This document shows positions 1 to 12,411 of a stretch of 64,000 nucleotides of DNA, piece by piece (within the stretch, counting starts at the first letter, position 1; each line of letters starts with the position of its first letter). The notes under the pieces were generated by a model that worked only from the letters and a program-made list of their open reading frames with translations, ran no database searches and was not told the origin of the DNA. The DNA is from Naegleria lovaniensis. Taxonomy: Eukaryota; Heterolobosea; Eutetramitea; Acrasida; Naegleriidae. A program made the position numbers and the translations under genes. Where the stretch lies: contig NW_025407865.1 in the NCBI RefSeq assembly GCF_003324165.1, positions 248,001 to 312,000 of the forward strand. The letters run 5' to 3'.

Positions 1-1993
1 CTCGAAAGGAAAGACCAATCTCTATTCGTTTTCCAAGAGTCACTAAAATTAGAGATGACAAGGATGTTGACGATGCCACCAATTATCAAGAACTTACCAA
101 ACTTTATCAAGTTTCCACAAGAAAGGGACCTGTTGCACTCTTCCCAAAGAAAGGAAAAGATGATGATGATGACAATGACGACAGCGATGACAGTGTGGAT
201 GTGAAAGCAGGAGGCAGCAAAAAGAGAAAGGCAAGATCAAAGAAGTCCAAAGATGATTCTGATGATGACGAAAACGAAAAAGGAGACAATTCTGATGACG
301 ACAAGCCAACAAGAAACAAAAAGACATCATCTAAAAGACAAACTAAAAATTCGAACAAAAAGTCGGACGATGACGATACCGATGATGATCAGAACGATAC
401 AGCACCAAGCAAGAAGAAAACGAAACAAGCTCCCAACAAGCTTACTACTATTAAGGATATTCCAGAGTCGAGCAAACCAGAAGAGATTTATTATATTTAT
501 GGAGATTTTGGAGGAGTTCCAGCCAATAAGGACAAGAAGGTATGTTCATTTACTTTTATAATTTTAACAAATTGAAAAATATTATTATTGAACAATTCTA
601 TGAATGAATTCATTTGAAATTATTTTATACACAATTTCACATACAGTTCATTGCCCATTGTGTTGATGACAGTAGTCGATGGGGCGACAAGGGCTCTATG
701 GGTAACATTGTTCTTCTTTTTGGAGAAGGCATCAAGAAGGCCTACGTTGATGACATGAATACTGTTGGAGATGTTCAACTTGTCATTTCTGAGAGTAACT
801 ATTTATCCAATCTCATTTGTTTACAATTTGTTCAGAAAGGCTCACCACCCAAAATAGATTATTCATCATTCGATGAATGTCTCAAAAAGTGTGCAACCTA
901 CATGATTGAACATGACATCAAAACATTCCATCTTTTCAGATTGCATTATGGAATTACTGGTTTAGATTGGTCGCGTTGTGAAAAATTATTGAAAGAAAAT
1001 ATGTCCAATAAGGGAATTGTAGTCTATGTGTATACGAAAGATCGTGATGATAAGGATCGTGTAACAGAGAGCAAAGCAAAACTCAACAAGCAGAAAGAGA
1101 CGACTATGAGTGATGAGAATGTAATAGCTATGACAACTTCAAATAGTAATTCTAAGAAAGAAGAGGACAAGATGGATTTATCTTCGGATGATGTGAAACA
1201 ACCAGCTGTTTCTTCACAATCTTCTTCACAGGACAAGTCCAACAAGACAAATTCTTCACAACCTGTCAGTCATACTGCAACATCAATATCCTCCTCAGAA
1301 TCTTCTTCAGCCATTTCAAGAAATATCTTCTCTGGAGTGATTGCCCTAATTTCTGGATATCCTCAACATGTGAAAAATGAAATTTCAGACCTAATTTTAA
1401 AGAATGGAGGAACAGTGACTCAACAATGGAATTTAATTGGAGAAGAAGCCAATACTCATCTCATTACGGAAACCAAAGATGATACTTTTAATCATTGCTT
1501 CTCTCTTGGAGCAATTATTGTGGCCAAGTCGTGGGTGACAGCATGTGTCACGAAAGGAAAACTTGTTGAAACCAATGATTATGTATTTCCATTGCAAGTG
1601 AAGGAGAATCGACAGACGTCAATGAAATTGAATGCATCTTCTTCTACTGAGTCATCAACTGTATTGACAACCAACTCAAGTAGTTCCACAACCAATACTC
1701 CAGTGGCCACTCTTGTGGATTTATTCACAGAATTTGCCATTTATCTCCACAAAGATATCCCAAGTAAGAAAATGCATACAAGATATATTGTAGCCTATGA
1801 CGGTGAGGTTTATCCAGCATTTTGTGATGAAGTGACACATGTGGTAACTGCTGCTAAAAGCTTGAGTGCTGATCCATCACTTTCAAGCTACAAGGAAAAG
1901 AGTCCAATTGTGAAAATTGTGTCCTCGGAATGGATTTGGCATTCGATTAATTCTGGGCAATTAATTGATTACAGATTTTACGAAATGAAGTAA
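1..1993 (+). CDS. LIG3: DNA ligase III-type protein with macro domain and two BRCT domains (5' partial)
   Basis: The gene enters from the left edge in frame 3. The first residues (SIRFPRVTKIRDDKD, then YQELTKLYQ) match the end of the OB-fold of DNA ligase III/IV enzymes, which seal nicks with ATP. A Lys/Asp-rich linker of about 110 residues follows (about 140-450). Next is a macro domain of the ALC1/CHD1L kind, with IYYIYGDFGG, then IAHCVDDSSRWGDKG, then YGITGLDWSRCEKLL; this class binds ADP-ribose or poly(ADP-ribose). A phase-0 GT-AG intron at 540-646 splits the macro domain; splicing joins KDKK to FIAHC. After a Ser/Lys-rich linker come two BRCT domains: one at about 1320-1600, XRCC1-like (NTHLITETKDD, GAIIVAKSWVTAC), and one at about 1720-1990 ending in VSSEWIWHSI. 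The catalytic core lies outside the window. A role in single-strand break repair is inferred from family knowledge. Confidence 0.85.
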
Positions 1994-2156
1994 ACATCGA
2001 TATTTCTCCACTCATTCACGAATTTTCGTGCCTTAATCGTAATAACCTTTCAACGTGCAGACTTTCGAAATTCATTTGAGTGCACTGATTGGCGGTGTGG
2101 CAAGCAAGACAACGAATACAGTCAATTTGTCAATTGAAAAGACCACACTAATTTAT

Positions 2157-3624
<1,468 letters not shown>

Positions 3625-4743
3625 TCAATCGTCATCCTCTTGGAAATCCAATACAGGAATTGGCATGGCCATGAAAAACCCTCTTCCACTTTTCATAAAG
3701 AATGCAAACAAATCCCGAACCTCAAAATAATAGTGAACGATAAGAGAGCAATGTTCATCAATATAGTTTTCAAATTCTTCAAATTCTTCAAAAGTTGAAT
3801 TATGAATGGCAAGTCCTTCTGTTGAAATGATGAATTTTTCAGTCTTTGAATGTGGGCATTCTAGGATATTCTGATACCTGTTGTCATGATGATTGGACAC
3901 TGTATTATTTTCACATTGTTCCATCATGTCAACAATCATGTTCACAAATTGCTGATTAAGTTTCTCAATGACTTGTTCTTTCGAATGATTTGGATAATTT
4001 CGAGAGTAAAATACATCATCAGTTAACGTTATGGATCGTTTGTAGCTTTTCAATACATCCAAACCTTGACATGTTACAAAATTATTATGACATCCCATTT
4101 GTTGAGTCAATAGTTGGCTGATTCCTTCCTGAAATAAACTTGTACAATGTTCATTGCGTAAAGATTTCATCATGAGTGCAAGTAAACCAATACTTGAATA
4201 CGGCTCAAATGAAAATTTCATAATTTTTGCTTTCCAATTTGGTATTTCATGATTTTGAATATTGTTAACATTCCATGTGAATAGTGGACTTGGAACAACA
4301 TCCATAGCAGTTTCAATCCCGTGACCATGATGGTCATGACCATTCATCCATTGAATATGTTTTGGAATGGTTCGTTCCAGATATAATTTTCTCCAATCTT
4401 GTGATTTCTTCAATACACGATAACAGTGAAATTCATCCAAATGATGGGAATCCTTTTCGTTTTTGATCGTTCCGATAACAAGGCAAGCCCAAAAACTATT
4501 GATACAATGATCATTCTCATTTCCGAATCGGATTTGTTGTAAACAATAATTCCAATCTCGACAAACTAAACATAAATTTTGAAATTGAGAAATGATACGA
4601 GGAGGTGGTTGATGAAATTCGAGAACATGAACGAGAATGTGATGAATCCATATTTCGAGAGGGATGACGAGTCGATTCGTCCCATGACGTGTATTGAACA
4701 TTTTTTTAATTTGGAACTGGGTCAACACTGGAATTTTCATCAT
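3625..4743 (-). CDS. F-box-like protein, paralogue of the divergent neighbour
   Basis: The protein has 372 residues from the ATG at 4743. The N terminus (LVIPLEIWIHHILVHVLE, then LCLVCRDWNYCL) has the pattern of an F-box-like motif: a proline-led first helix and a later V-C-R-x-W helix. F-box proteins usually bring substrates to SCF ubiquitin ligases, so an adaptor role is inferred. The rest matches no family I know, but it shares blocks with the neighbour at 4817: SQDWRKLYLERTI, a YPN...EQVIE block, and TFEEFEEF followed by EHC. No signal peptide or membrane segment is seen. The two genes are head to head with 73 bp between start codons, so they probably share a promoter. The track-style longer start is TTG and was not used. 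Confidence 0.7.
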   Translation of the reverse strand: MMKIPVLTQFQIKKMFNTRHGTNRLVIPLEIWIHHILVHVLEFHQPPPRIISQFQNLCLVCRDWNYCLQQIRFGNENDHCINSFWACLVIGTIKNEKDSHHLDEFHCYRVLKKSQDWRKLYLERTIPKHIQWMNGHDHHGHGIETAMDVVPSPLFTWNVNNIQNHEIPNWKAKIMKFSFEPYSSIGLLALMMKSLRNEHCTSLFQEGISQLLTQQMGCHNNFVTCQGLDVLKSYKRSITLTDDVFYSRNYPNHSKEQVIEKLNQQFVNMIVDMMEQCENNTVSNHHDNRYQNILECPHSKTEKFIISTEGLAIHNSTFEEFEEFENYIDEHCSLIVHYYFEVRDLFAFFMKSGRGFFMAMPIPVLDFQEDDD

Positions 4744-4816
4744 CAATAATGCAGTTGACTGTTACAATTTTTTGGAATTATGATTACAAAGAAAAAATCT
4801 TAACACCATCGCATTG

Positions 4817-5815
4817 ATGATGATGAAAATTCCTCACGAGATTTGGGTACATAACATTTGGATCTTTGTATTGGACTGGAGCGAGAGTCCTCAACAAACC
4901 CGATTTCAATTCAGTTCCTTATGCCGAGTCTGTAAAGCTTGGGCCCGAAGTTTGTTATCCATTGGTTCATCATCCTTGTCCTCTTGGGATTTAAATCATG
5001 ATGTAAATCAAGATTGGAATTGTAGCTATTGGGCTGCGTTGATTGCTTCTACTATGAATACTGAATTAGCTTCATCATCATCATCAAAACGCTCATCGGA
5101 AGCTTTGAACAACTTGTTGAAAGACTCTCCCGATTGGAGAATATTATATTTGAAACGAACACTATCCATGAAGCCAGTAAATGAAATGGTCGTAACCATT
5201 GCACCACAACATTCATTAGCATTTGATGGAATCACTGGTTGTAATTATGTCAGCTATGGACAATCCTCGTTCTTTCATTTTAAAGAACCTGCTGCTCCTA
5301 CTGGTTTACTCTTACTCTTAATGACTGAACAGAAAACGAATGTAGGAGAAGAATTGATGAATATGTTTAAGGAAGAAGTGAGCCAACCATTGGTGGAGCA
5401 ACTGAATGAGTTTAATGAGAATGTTTTTTCATTATGTCAAGCGAAAGAACTTGTGAACATGTACAAGCATACCAATACGATTGCTATGGAGAATTTTTAT
5501 CCATCCATTTATCCAAATCAAACACGTGAACAAGTGATTGAAGAATATGATCAAAATTTTATGAAATTTATCGTGCAATGCATTCGAAGGTGTGAAGATA
5601 ATCTTGAAAGTGAGTTTGATGAACAAGCTGTGCTGAATGAAAACATGGATGGAACAGTTAAAATGACGTTTGAGGAATTTGAGGAGTTTGTCAATGAGCA
5701 TTGCCCATTAATCATTCAATATTCTGCATGGTTTGACATCATTTATTCATATGCGTTTGCAATCTTTACAAAGAATGGAAAAGGATTTATGTTTACGTTT
5801 TGTGCAGCTGATTAA
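4817..5815 (+). CDS. F-box-like protein, divergent paralogue
   Basis: The protein has 332 residues and begins at the first of three consecutive ATG codons, giving MMMKIPHEIWVHNIW. The segment IPHEIWVHNIWIFVLD followed by LCRVCKAWARSL is F-box-like. It shares with the minus-strand gene at 3625-4743 the blocks SPDWRILYLKRTL, YPNQTREQVIE and TFEEFEEFVNEHCPLI, so the pair arose by inverted duplication. The sequences between these blocks have diverged strongly, so the duplication is old. The function is inferred only from the F-box-like N terminus; no substrate-binding repeat such as LRR, WD40 or Kelch is visible. The C terminus is aromatic and hydrophobic (YSYAFAIFTKNGKGF) but is not a clear membrane helix. 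Confidence 0.7.
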   Translation: MMMKIPHEIWVHNIWIFVLDWSESPQQTRFQFSSLCRVCKAWARSLLSIGSSSLSSWDLNHDVNQDWNCSYWAALIASTMNTELASSSSSKRSSEALNNLLKDSPDWRILYLKRTLSMKPVNEMVVTIAPQHSLAFDGITGCNYVSYGQSSFFHFKEPAAPTGLLLLLMTEQKTNVGEELMNMFKEEVSQPLVEQLNEFNENVFSLCQAKELVNMYKHTNTIAMENFYPSIYPNQTREQVIEEYDQNFMKFIVQCIRRCEDNLESEFDEQAVLNENMDGTVKMTFEEFEEFVNEHCPLIIQYSAWFDIIYSYAFAIFTKNGKGFMFTFCAAD

Positions 5816-6832
5816 GAGTTGATCATGTACATGAACTTCTTAATAATATTAGAACAATTGAAAATTTGCCTCCTGTTAAAGTATACTTTTGGTAAGACAT
5901 AGTGATGATCTTTTACTGTAATTTATCCACCAAGACAACAATAAATCTAGAAATAATGAGTTTATTCTACCACACGTGTTAGTAGACATTGATACACCAA
6001 TCCCCTTCAAACTCAATTCATTTCTAACCATCGCACTATGGTAGTCATTGGAGTCTTGAATAAACTCATATGTAACCACAAGCCTCACGGTAAAAGATTT
6101 GGTCAATGATCAACATCGACATGGTGTAAGCCTCCTAAAGGCTCTCAACACCTGTATCAATAGTGACGTCACTAGTGATACCAATTAGGATCCCATCACA
6201 GTCAGAGACACTTAGATAATAGGGTGCAAAAACGTATCCGTTTTCACAACAAAAAACCCTTCCCCTGTAAGAGGAATGGATGTTTGCCGTCTCCTACATG
6301 CCTTGGGTCGTTGACCTTAAAAAAAAGTGTGACAAATTTCTACACGATTTCATTGTTTAATTAAAACCAAAGTTCTTTGCTAGTCGATGCATGAAGAGGG
6401 TACACAAAATTACTCGGTATTCTGTAACAAAGAAATATGATTATTACCAAGATGGATTGTTGTTCAAATCAAACCTTTCTTTTTTAAACATGCTTAATTC
6501 ATCTCAACCGCTGAATTGTCATAGTTCATCATCCACAAAAACTGTACAGAATTCAGTTAGTCGTTTTTTCAACGGGTTAAACATCACAATGGCCTGGAAC
6601 TTCATGTTATTGGGGTTACTGTTACAAATGAGTTGCATCCGCAATAGGCCAGAAGGATATACGATATGAACTTGGCAAATTCCATGAGACACATCTTTTT
6701 TGATTTTATTTGGTACAACATATGAAAATTGTGTGACACACAGAGAACAAACTATTTCCAAGTGAATGTTTCTTCAGAGAATACCAACGTTCAATAATTT
6801 AAAAAAAAACAGCAAGCAACAACAACAACAAC
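5816..6832. other. Gene-free kilobase with a long palindrome
   Basis: No convincing gene is seen. Open frames at 5876-6106 (-), 6391-6669 (+) and 6519-6761 (-) overlap one another in conflicting senses, some start only with TTG, and none resembles a known family. The stretch holds a near-perfect 28-bp palindrome at 6154-6181. The last part carries the A-rich leader of the DUF4419 gene. An old gene remnant on the minus strand cannot be excluded. Confidence 0.4.
6154..6181. repeat. 28-bp near-perfect palindrome
   Basis: The stretch reads the same on both strands except for one mismatched pair (A at 6160 against G at 6175). The centre is GTGACGTCAC, which is also the cAMP-response-element core. 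The arms begin GTATCA and end TGATAC. It lies in a gene-free kilobase. It could be a dimeric protein-binding site, a cruciform-forming site or the trace of a small inverted-repeat element. No partner repeat was seen nearby. Confidence 0.75.
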
Positions 6833-7921
6833 ATGCCAGTAACGTTTCAAGTGACCAAAACACCAGAGCAAACTTTGGAAATTAAGAAAGCATTTACCAC
6901 TAACTGCATTCTTCCAACAGAAAATGCTTCTCAATACACACTCATCCAAAGTAGTTTACCAACTCATCTTCAACAAGATGAAAAGAATGAAAGTCTTTGT
7001 CATATGGGGGCTCATTCCTTCGTTATGAGTGCCTTTCAATCATATTCTTCTCATCATCATCTCATTATTAGACCAGATGATGTTTGGTTGGCCATTTGCA
7101 CACAATTTTCTTTGTATGTCAATGCTCACTCTGAAGAATTGAGATCAAAATTCGTTGATTTTGAAGGTAAAAAACAACTCACAGTCATTGGAGATGGAAC
7201 ATTATTTACAGCAAATTATGAAGAGTTGAGTGCTCAAATGACTTTTGAAATTGCAAAGAATATTAAAGATCCATCTGTTAGAGAATGGATCATGCCAGAT
7301 TTTACAACCACAAAGGATGTCGATCGAATGGTTGGTGCTGTGGTCTTGATGGCATCCATGAAACAATATTTTGACTACCAATTTGTGTTGGTGTGTAATT
7401 TACCAAAAGTTACCTTATTAGGACAAGTTGAAGATTGGGTCAAGGTCAGAGAGAAGGCCAACAGATTGCTCGAATTTGATTTGAAACAAGGTTACTTGAC
7501 TGAATGGTCTAAAATGCTCTTCCCAGTTCTTGATAAATTAGTTCAGAGTGCCAAAGGTAAACCTGATTTATCTTTCTGGAATCGAATTGCACACAAAGAT
7601 GGAGGTGGTAGTGGTCCTTCCTATCTCTCAGGTTGGATCACTGTATTTTGTGTGTTCACTACGAAGGGAGAATGGGTTGGTGGAAAGAAGAGTGTGGAAA
7701 CTGGATCAAAAACTGTTAAAAGTGAATATCCTATTGTGGATATGAGTGTGGTTCCAAATGGATATGTCAGTGTTCCTATGTTGGTTGTTGACAGAGGAGT
7801 CAAATATGAAACTGAATTGTTTGCTGGACATATGTGTGCTCATAACGGAGAGAATGGAAAGAGTTTGCAACCTAGAGTGGATTGGGCCTTATTCCTTTCT
7901 CCAACTAGCGAGAACAAGTGA
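6833..7921 (+). CDS. DUF4419-domain protein
   Basis: The single-exon protein has 362 residues, from an ATG directly after an AAC-rich leader. The segment HHHLIIRPDDVWLAICTQFS followed by YVNAHSEELRSKFVDFEGK is the hallmark of DUF4419, a family common in amoebae and fungi whose biochemical role is unknown. Later parts also fit the family: WIMPDFTTTKDVDRMV, then LLGQVEDWVKVREKA, then FWNRIAHKDGGGSGPSYLSGWI, then a C-terminal region. The length agrees with single-domain family members. There is no signal peptide or membrane helix, so it is probably soluble in the cytosol. Nothing in the neighbours hints at its role. Confidence 0.85.
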   Translation: MPVTFQVTKTPEQTLEIKKAFTTNCILPTENASQYTLIQSSLPTHLQQDEKNESLCHMGAHSFVMSAFQSYSSHHHLIIRPDDVWLAICTQFSLYVNAHSEELRSKFVDFEGKKQLTVIGDGTLFTANYEELSAQMTFEIAKNIKDPSVREWIMPDFTTTKDVDRMVGAVVLMASMKQYFDYQFVLVCNLPKVTLLGQVEDWVKVREKANRLLEFDLKQGYLTEWSKMLFPVLDKLVQSAKGKPDLSFWNRIAHKDGGGSGPSYLSGWITVFCVFTTKGEWVGGKKSVETGSKTVKSEYPIVDMSVVPNGYVSVPMLVVDRGVKYETELFAGHMCAHNGENGKSLQPRVDWALFLSPTSENK

Positions 7922-8252
7922 AAAGAATCTTAATACTGTGTCTGACCTGAATGACTGCTCTCCGATGCATCAATTTGAATGGTCAATAATTAAAAACGCA
8001 AAACCTTTGATTACATTCTTTCACGATCAATGGATGTTTTGAGAATTTACAAGCCACCATAGTTCAGGAATATGAGTTTTGTGAAAGTATCTCAGATGAA
8101 AGTACTTCATGAAATCTCCTTCACTGAAATTTATTGCAACAAGAGCCTTTTTATTGTTCTATCTCTTGTTCGCTTCACAGCAATGTTTTTTTGATGACAT
8201 TTGACAATTATCTCCTTTGAATTGTCGTTGTGCATGCAAACACACTAAAAAA
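7922..8252. other. Intergenic between DUF4419 and C2 genes
   Basis: This 331-bp stretch serves as the 3' end of the DUF4419 gene and the leader of the C2 gene. It has no open frame of note apart from an unlikely TTG-initiated extension of the C2 gene at 8217. No structured RNA or repeat was recognised. Confidence 0.4.
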
Positions 8253-10524
8253 ATGTTTCAATCAGCATCCTCATCCTCTCCAGCACTAGGTCCTCCCACA
8301 GTCAACATCAACAGACGACTGTCAGGAGTCACAGCCCCAACTTCACCAGAATTGGAAGGTACTTCGACCGATGCTTCACTCATGATTGAAAGTGTCAACA
8401 AGATGGCACAACAAGTCTCTGATACACTATTAGTGAGATTAATAGGAGCTTCTGATTTGGTTCCGATGGATAAGAATGGACTTTCTGATCCCGTAAGTGT
8501 CATCTTTAAATTTTTAAATACAAAATATATTATTATTAAATTGAAAATATTTCATAATTCTCATCATGACATTGTATATATTTAATTGCCATCATGTTGA
8601 ATACATTTTCAATCGTGGCATTACCAAAACTTGAACATTCAATTTTCAAAATAATTTTCAAAAACATTCCAACAACAACAACAACAACAGTACACCATTC
8701 TGAGTTTTGCCAACATGAACAACAACTCTCTCGAATCATGGCTCACCGTCAAAACTTCAATCAAGAAAAAAACTCTCAATCCCAATTGGAATGAAACCTT
8801 TCAAATTTCACTCACAGAACAATGGATGAAAAGCATTCCGAGTCCAAATACTAAATCTCCGACCTCTCCACCGAGTATGATGCCAATGATGGCAGGTACT
8901 AATTTTGATTCTTCTAGTAATTTATTTTCAACATCGTATTTGAGTTTTAAAGTGATGGATTGGGACAAGTTCAGTAGGTAAGTGTGAAATATTTATTTTT
9001 TGAATAATTATGGTGTGAATGATGTTATTATTGAATAGTGACGATGAAGAAGGAGATTTTGTATTGAAATTGAATTCAATTCCTGATTTTTCAGATGCTT
9101 CAGTGAGTATGACATTGAATCATGCTGAACATGGAGTGTTAAATGTTGGATTTAAATTGAAATGTACTCCACGTCCATCGTTGAATGAAATTTTGCTAGT
9201 GAAACCTGTGAAACGAGCAGATTTTGTGAGATCGACTCGAAATTCTTGGTTGACAGGAACGGTGATTTATCCATTAAGTCCATGGGAATTGGTTCCTGAA
9301 ATGCATCGAGTTTGGGAAAAGGCTCAGGAAGATTTAATTGACATGCTCGATTCTCACAATAATGTCACAGATAGTGACAATGGTAGTAATAATAACAATA
9401 GTAGCGGAAGAATGTCCAGAAGATTCTCGTTGAGAAGAAACTCAAAGAATTTAACTCAAAAATTGTCAACTGTGTTAGCAGGAGAGAATTTTCCAAAATG
9501 GAAAGAAGAACGTTCGAATAGTTCCGCAACGGTGACACTTTCGACCGATGCAGAATATTATTTTTTGGGAAATCCATCCATTGTCGATCGAGTTTTTGTT
9601 CAATTATTGGTTGGTTGTCACGAAAATCAAATTTTCCAAGACATTTTAAATGGATTAGAAAGAGAGTTGAAAATTACCAATGTCAAATACAACGATGAAG
9701 GCATGCAACAAGTTCGATCCAACATTCGACGAGAAGAAACAAATTCTCGAAAGAATTTTCTAGTCATGTCCATCGTTGCAGATCTTGACATTAGAGATTC
9801 CATTGCAAAACTTGATGGAAAAATACCAAAATCTCTACAACCTCAATATCCTCCAAAAGTGAATGTTGAAGGTTTAATTTATGTGCTCGATATTGGATGT
9901 CATGCAAAATTACTCTATGTTTACATTTCAAATTGTGGAAAGCCAAACATTGTGCCATTTATAGAACTTGTTGGAAATTCAATTCCTTCCTCATCGAGTA
10001 CCTTATTCGAATCTCTGTATTTAGATTTGGATGATTCCTTGTGGGTGAAATGTCCTTTCGGTTGGGAACATCATGAATCTGGAGAGAAAACAAATTCCTA
10101 TCTCATTTCTCCAATTCAAAAACGAGCATTCGAAGAAGGAAAATCATTTTGCATTGATCGATTCGCCATGAAGAAATTGGACATTCTCGTTCCCGAAGTC
10201 ACTGAACATATGTTGTCCAACATGTGTCAAGCCAAGTTAGATTCTGTCATGAATTCACACAACAAGTGTGAAATTAAGAAACCTGTTGAGAGACGAGTAT
10301 TTATCAATTCGAGTAAGAAGGAAATTGTCACGTTCATGTTTGAGTTAGAATATGATTTGAAAGATGATTCTACAGCTACTGTGAATCGAGTGACACATTT
10401 GGAAACTTTGATCAATACGACTGGAAGTTGTGTGTGGTCCTTGTCCTATCTGTCGAATTTAGAGTCGGGATATCGTGCACTTTTTGAAACGATTATTTCC
10501 GAAATTAAGACTGCAGAATATTAA
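8253..10524 (+). CDS. C2-domain protein (three exons)
   Basis: The exons are 8253-8492, 8691-8977 and 9039-10524, giving 670 residues. The introns are GT-AG (198 and 61 nt; donors gtaagtgt, phases 0 and 2). Splicing rebuilds a C2 domain at about residues 58-195: LLVRLIGASDLVPMDKNG, then SDPYTILSF, then KKKTLNPNWNETF, then VMDWDKFSSDDEEGDF. C2 domains bind membrane phospholipids, often with calcium. Asp residues of the typical calcium loops are present (SDLVPMD, SDP, MDWDKFSSDD). The C-terminal ~470 residues match no family I recognise; they include a low-complexity Asn/Ser stretch and a block around residues 400-640. A peripheral membrane role, for example in lipid binding or trafficking, is inferred. 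The start is the first in-frame ATG, since the longer frame begins with TTG. Confidence 0.8.
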
Positions 10525-10614
10525 GGAGGGTGGTGGTGTGAAATTGACAAGTGACAGAACGAGACTTTAATTTTTACAATTTTCAATTTGAAATAGATTG
10601 ACACTAAACTATTG

Positions 10615-12070
10615 TTATTCATTACCAACGACCATATTCTCTTCTTGTTTCAACAAGGCATTTCTAAACGCAATACAACAATTTTCATAACCATCAGGAT
10701 GATGATCCATAATATATGGAACTGAAACTTTTCCAATGAAATCTAAAACTCTCTTGATCCATGGCTTTGGAGGTTCTCTCACCTCAACCTCTAAGAGAGT
10801 TTCCATTGGAGGTGCTTGGTTCACAGCCATATGCATCGATGAGCCCTCTTGTGGTACCAAAGCATTCATAACTTTTAAGGAATATAACTTTCGATCATCA
10901 TCTTCATGGGATGACAACTTTTTAAATTGAAAAGCTTTTCCAATGTGAAAATAAGGTCTTGGACAGGAACCATCGGTCATGAAATTTAAGAATATCCTCA
11001 AAGTCTTGGTCACACAATTTTGAGGAGTTTCAAACGTATCTGGATTGTTTGGATCGTAATTGGGTAATTGAGGAACCACGTCATGGTCATGCACAAATCG
11101 AAACGTTCTCTTTCCAATGATTTTTGAGGCATGTTGACGACAAGCTTCATCATTGAATACGCGAGGAGCACCAAAGGTATAGACACCTGCCAAATGTTTT
11201 CGAACATCAATGAAATTCATGGAAGATGGATGTAATTGTTGTTGCTGTTGTTGCAGTTGTTCTGAAATCATTTCCAACATGAAACTGAACACACTTGCCA
11301 ATCCACCACCTAACGAATGACCACAAATAAAGATGGACTTGTTTTCTGTTCGTTTTTGGAGAACCTTGCACAAATGAGCATATATTTCAATGAGGCAACA
11401 TTTGGAACTTTGTTTAAAATCAAACACTTCCAATGCGTCTAAAAAACCTGAATGAGCCATTGCCACTTTTAGATGATCCAAATTTAGGTAATTACTGGAT
11501 GAGGTAGGAGCGAGTGGACGCATTCGAAACAAACGATCTGTGCCCCAATCACGAAGGTTGAAGGGTTCTGTGCCTCTAAATACCACAATGATATGATGCA
11601 ATGTTTCAATGATGAATGCTTGAGTGTCAATGACAGAAATGAAATAATAGTTTGGATGGTCTGGATCGGTATTGATTGGTATGCCCCAGGAACGTTGTAA
11701 AACATTTTGGATGGTTTCATTAGGTTCATAACTCAAACGGGCAAGAGAAATTCTATAATTTTACCATATTTGGAAAAGATGAAATTTGAATTACAAATTA
11801 AAAAACTTACAACACGGAAGCATTGGTCAGCACTTCACTCGGAGTCAACCTCTCCTTCTTCTCATCTTGTCCAATAAGATCATCGAGCTCTCCAGTCTTG
11901 TTAAATTCTTGAGAAATGACTCCCAATGCACTGAATTTCAAACGTCTCCGAGTGAATAATTCTTGTTTGACAGCACTTGTCCAACGTGTCACAATTGTGA
12001 GAAGGCTCCAACAAGGAGACACGACCAAAGCCAGTGCATTGATCACAGCTTTTAACACGATTCGAAACAT
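10615..12070 (-). CDS. Class 3 lipase (alpha/beta hydrolase), two exons
   Basis: The exons are 11811-12070 and 10615-11752, with a 58-nt GT-AG intron at 11753-11810 (phase 2). Splicing gives NASVLISLARLSYEPNE and a 465-residue protein. Lipase_3 features are clear: VVFRGTEPFNLRDWGTD with the oxyanion region, the nucleophile elbow GHSLGGG (Ser near residue 233), VHDHDVVPQLP carrying the likely catalytic Asp, and YFHIG carrying the likely catalytic His. The family cleaves acyl esters of triacylglycerols or phospholipids. The N terminus (about residues 5-27) is hydrophobic and could be a signal anchor. A Gln-rich insert (residues ~255-265) reflects a CAG/CAA repeat in the gene. Substrate and location cannot be told from sequence. 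Confidence 0.9.
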
Positions 12071-12411
12071 TTTTTTTTAATTCAAAGGTGTTGTTGTTCG
12101 GACCTGGAATTGTTGTTGGACTTGGGTTTCTCACTTTTTCAACGTTTCCTTGTTTGGTTGTTAACATTCATACATTTTAATATAAATTCCATTTTTAACG
12201 TGAAACTTGGAAAGTCAATGAAACTTGTAAATTCAAAAATTCACACCAAATTATCCTTCCAATTTGTTGTTTTTCTGTTTTGATAATAAAATTACAATAA
12301 CAGCAGTAAATGATTTGTAAATGGTTAAAATATATTTTTATAATGTATATTCAAAGTAAAAATATAATTTGAAAATCCATGAAATAAATTCATGAACGAT
12401 AGATCTATTCT
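12071..12411. other. Intergenic between lipase and EF-hand genes
   Basis: This 341-bp AT-rich stretch lies upstream of the lipase start and downstream of the EF-hand gene; both are on the minus strand. The lipase promoter should lie here. A longer minus-strand frame overlapping the lipase first exon (to 12167) is in another frame and is a shadow. Nothing else was seen. Confidence 0.4.

Noticed and set aside
94-358. Two minus-strand frames across the ligase linker
   Set aside because: They are antisense to an Asp/Lys-rich coding linker and give only low-complexity His/Ser/Leu/Phe-rich peptides.
6519-6761. Minus-strand frame ending in DDEL, like an ER-retention signal
   Set aside because: It begins only with TTG, has no signal peptide and overlaps other random frames.
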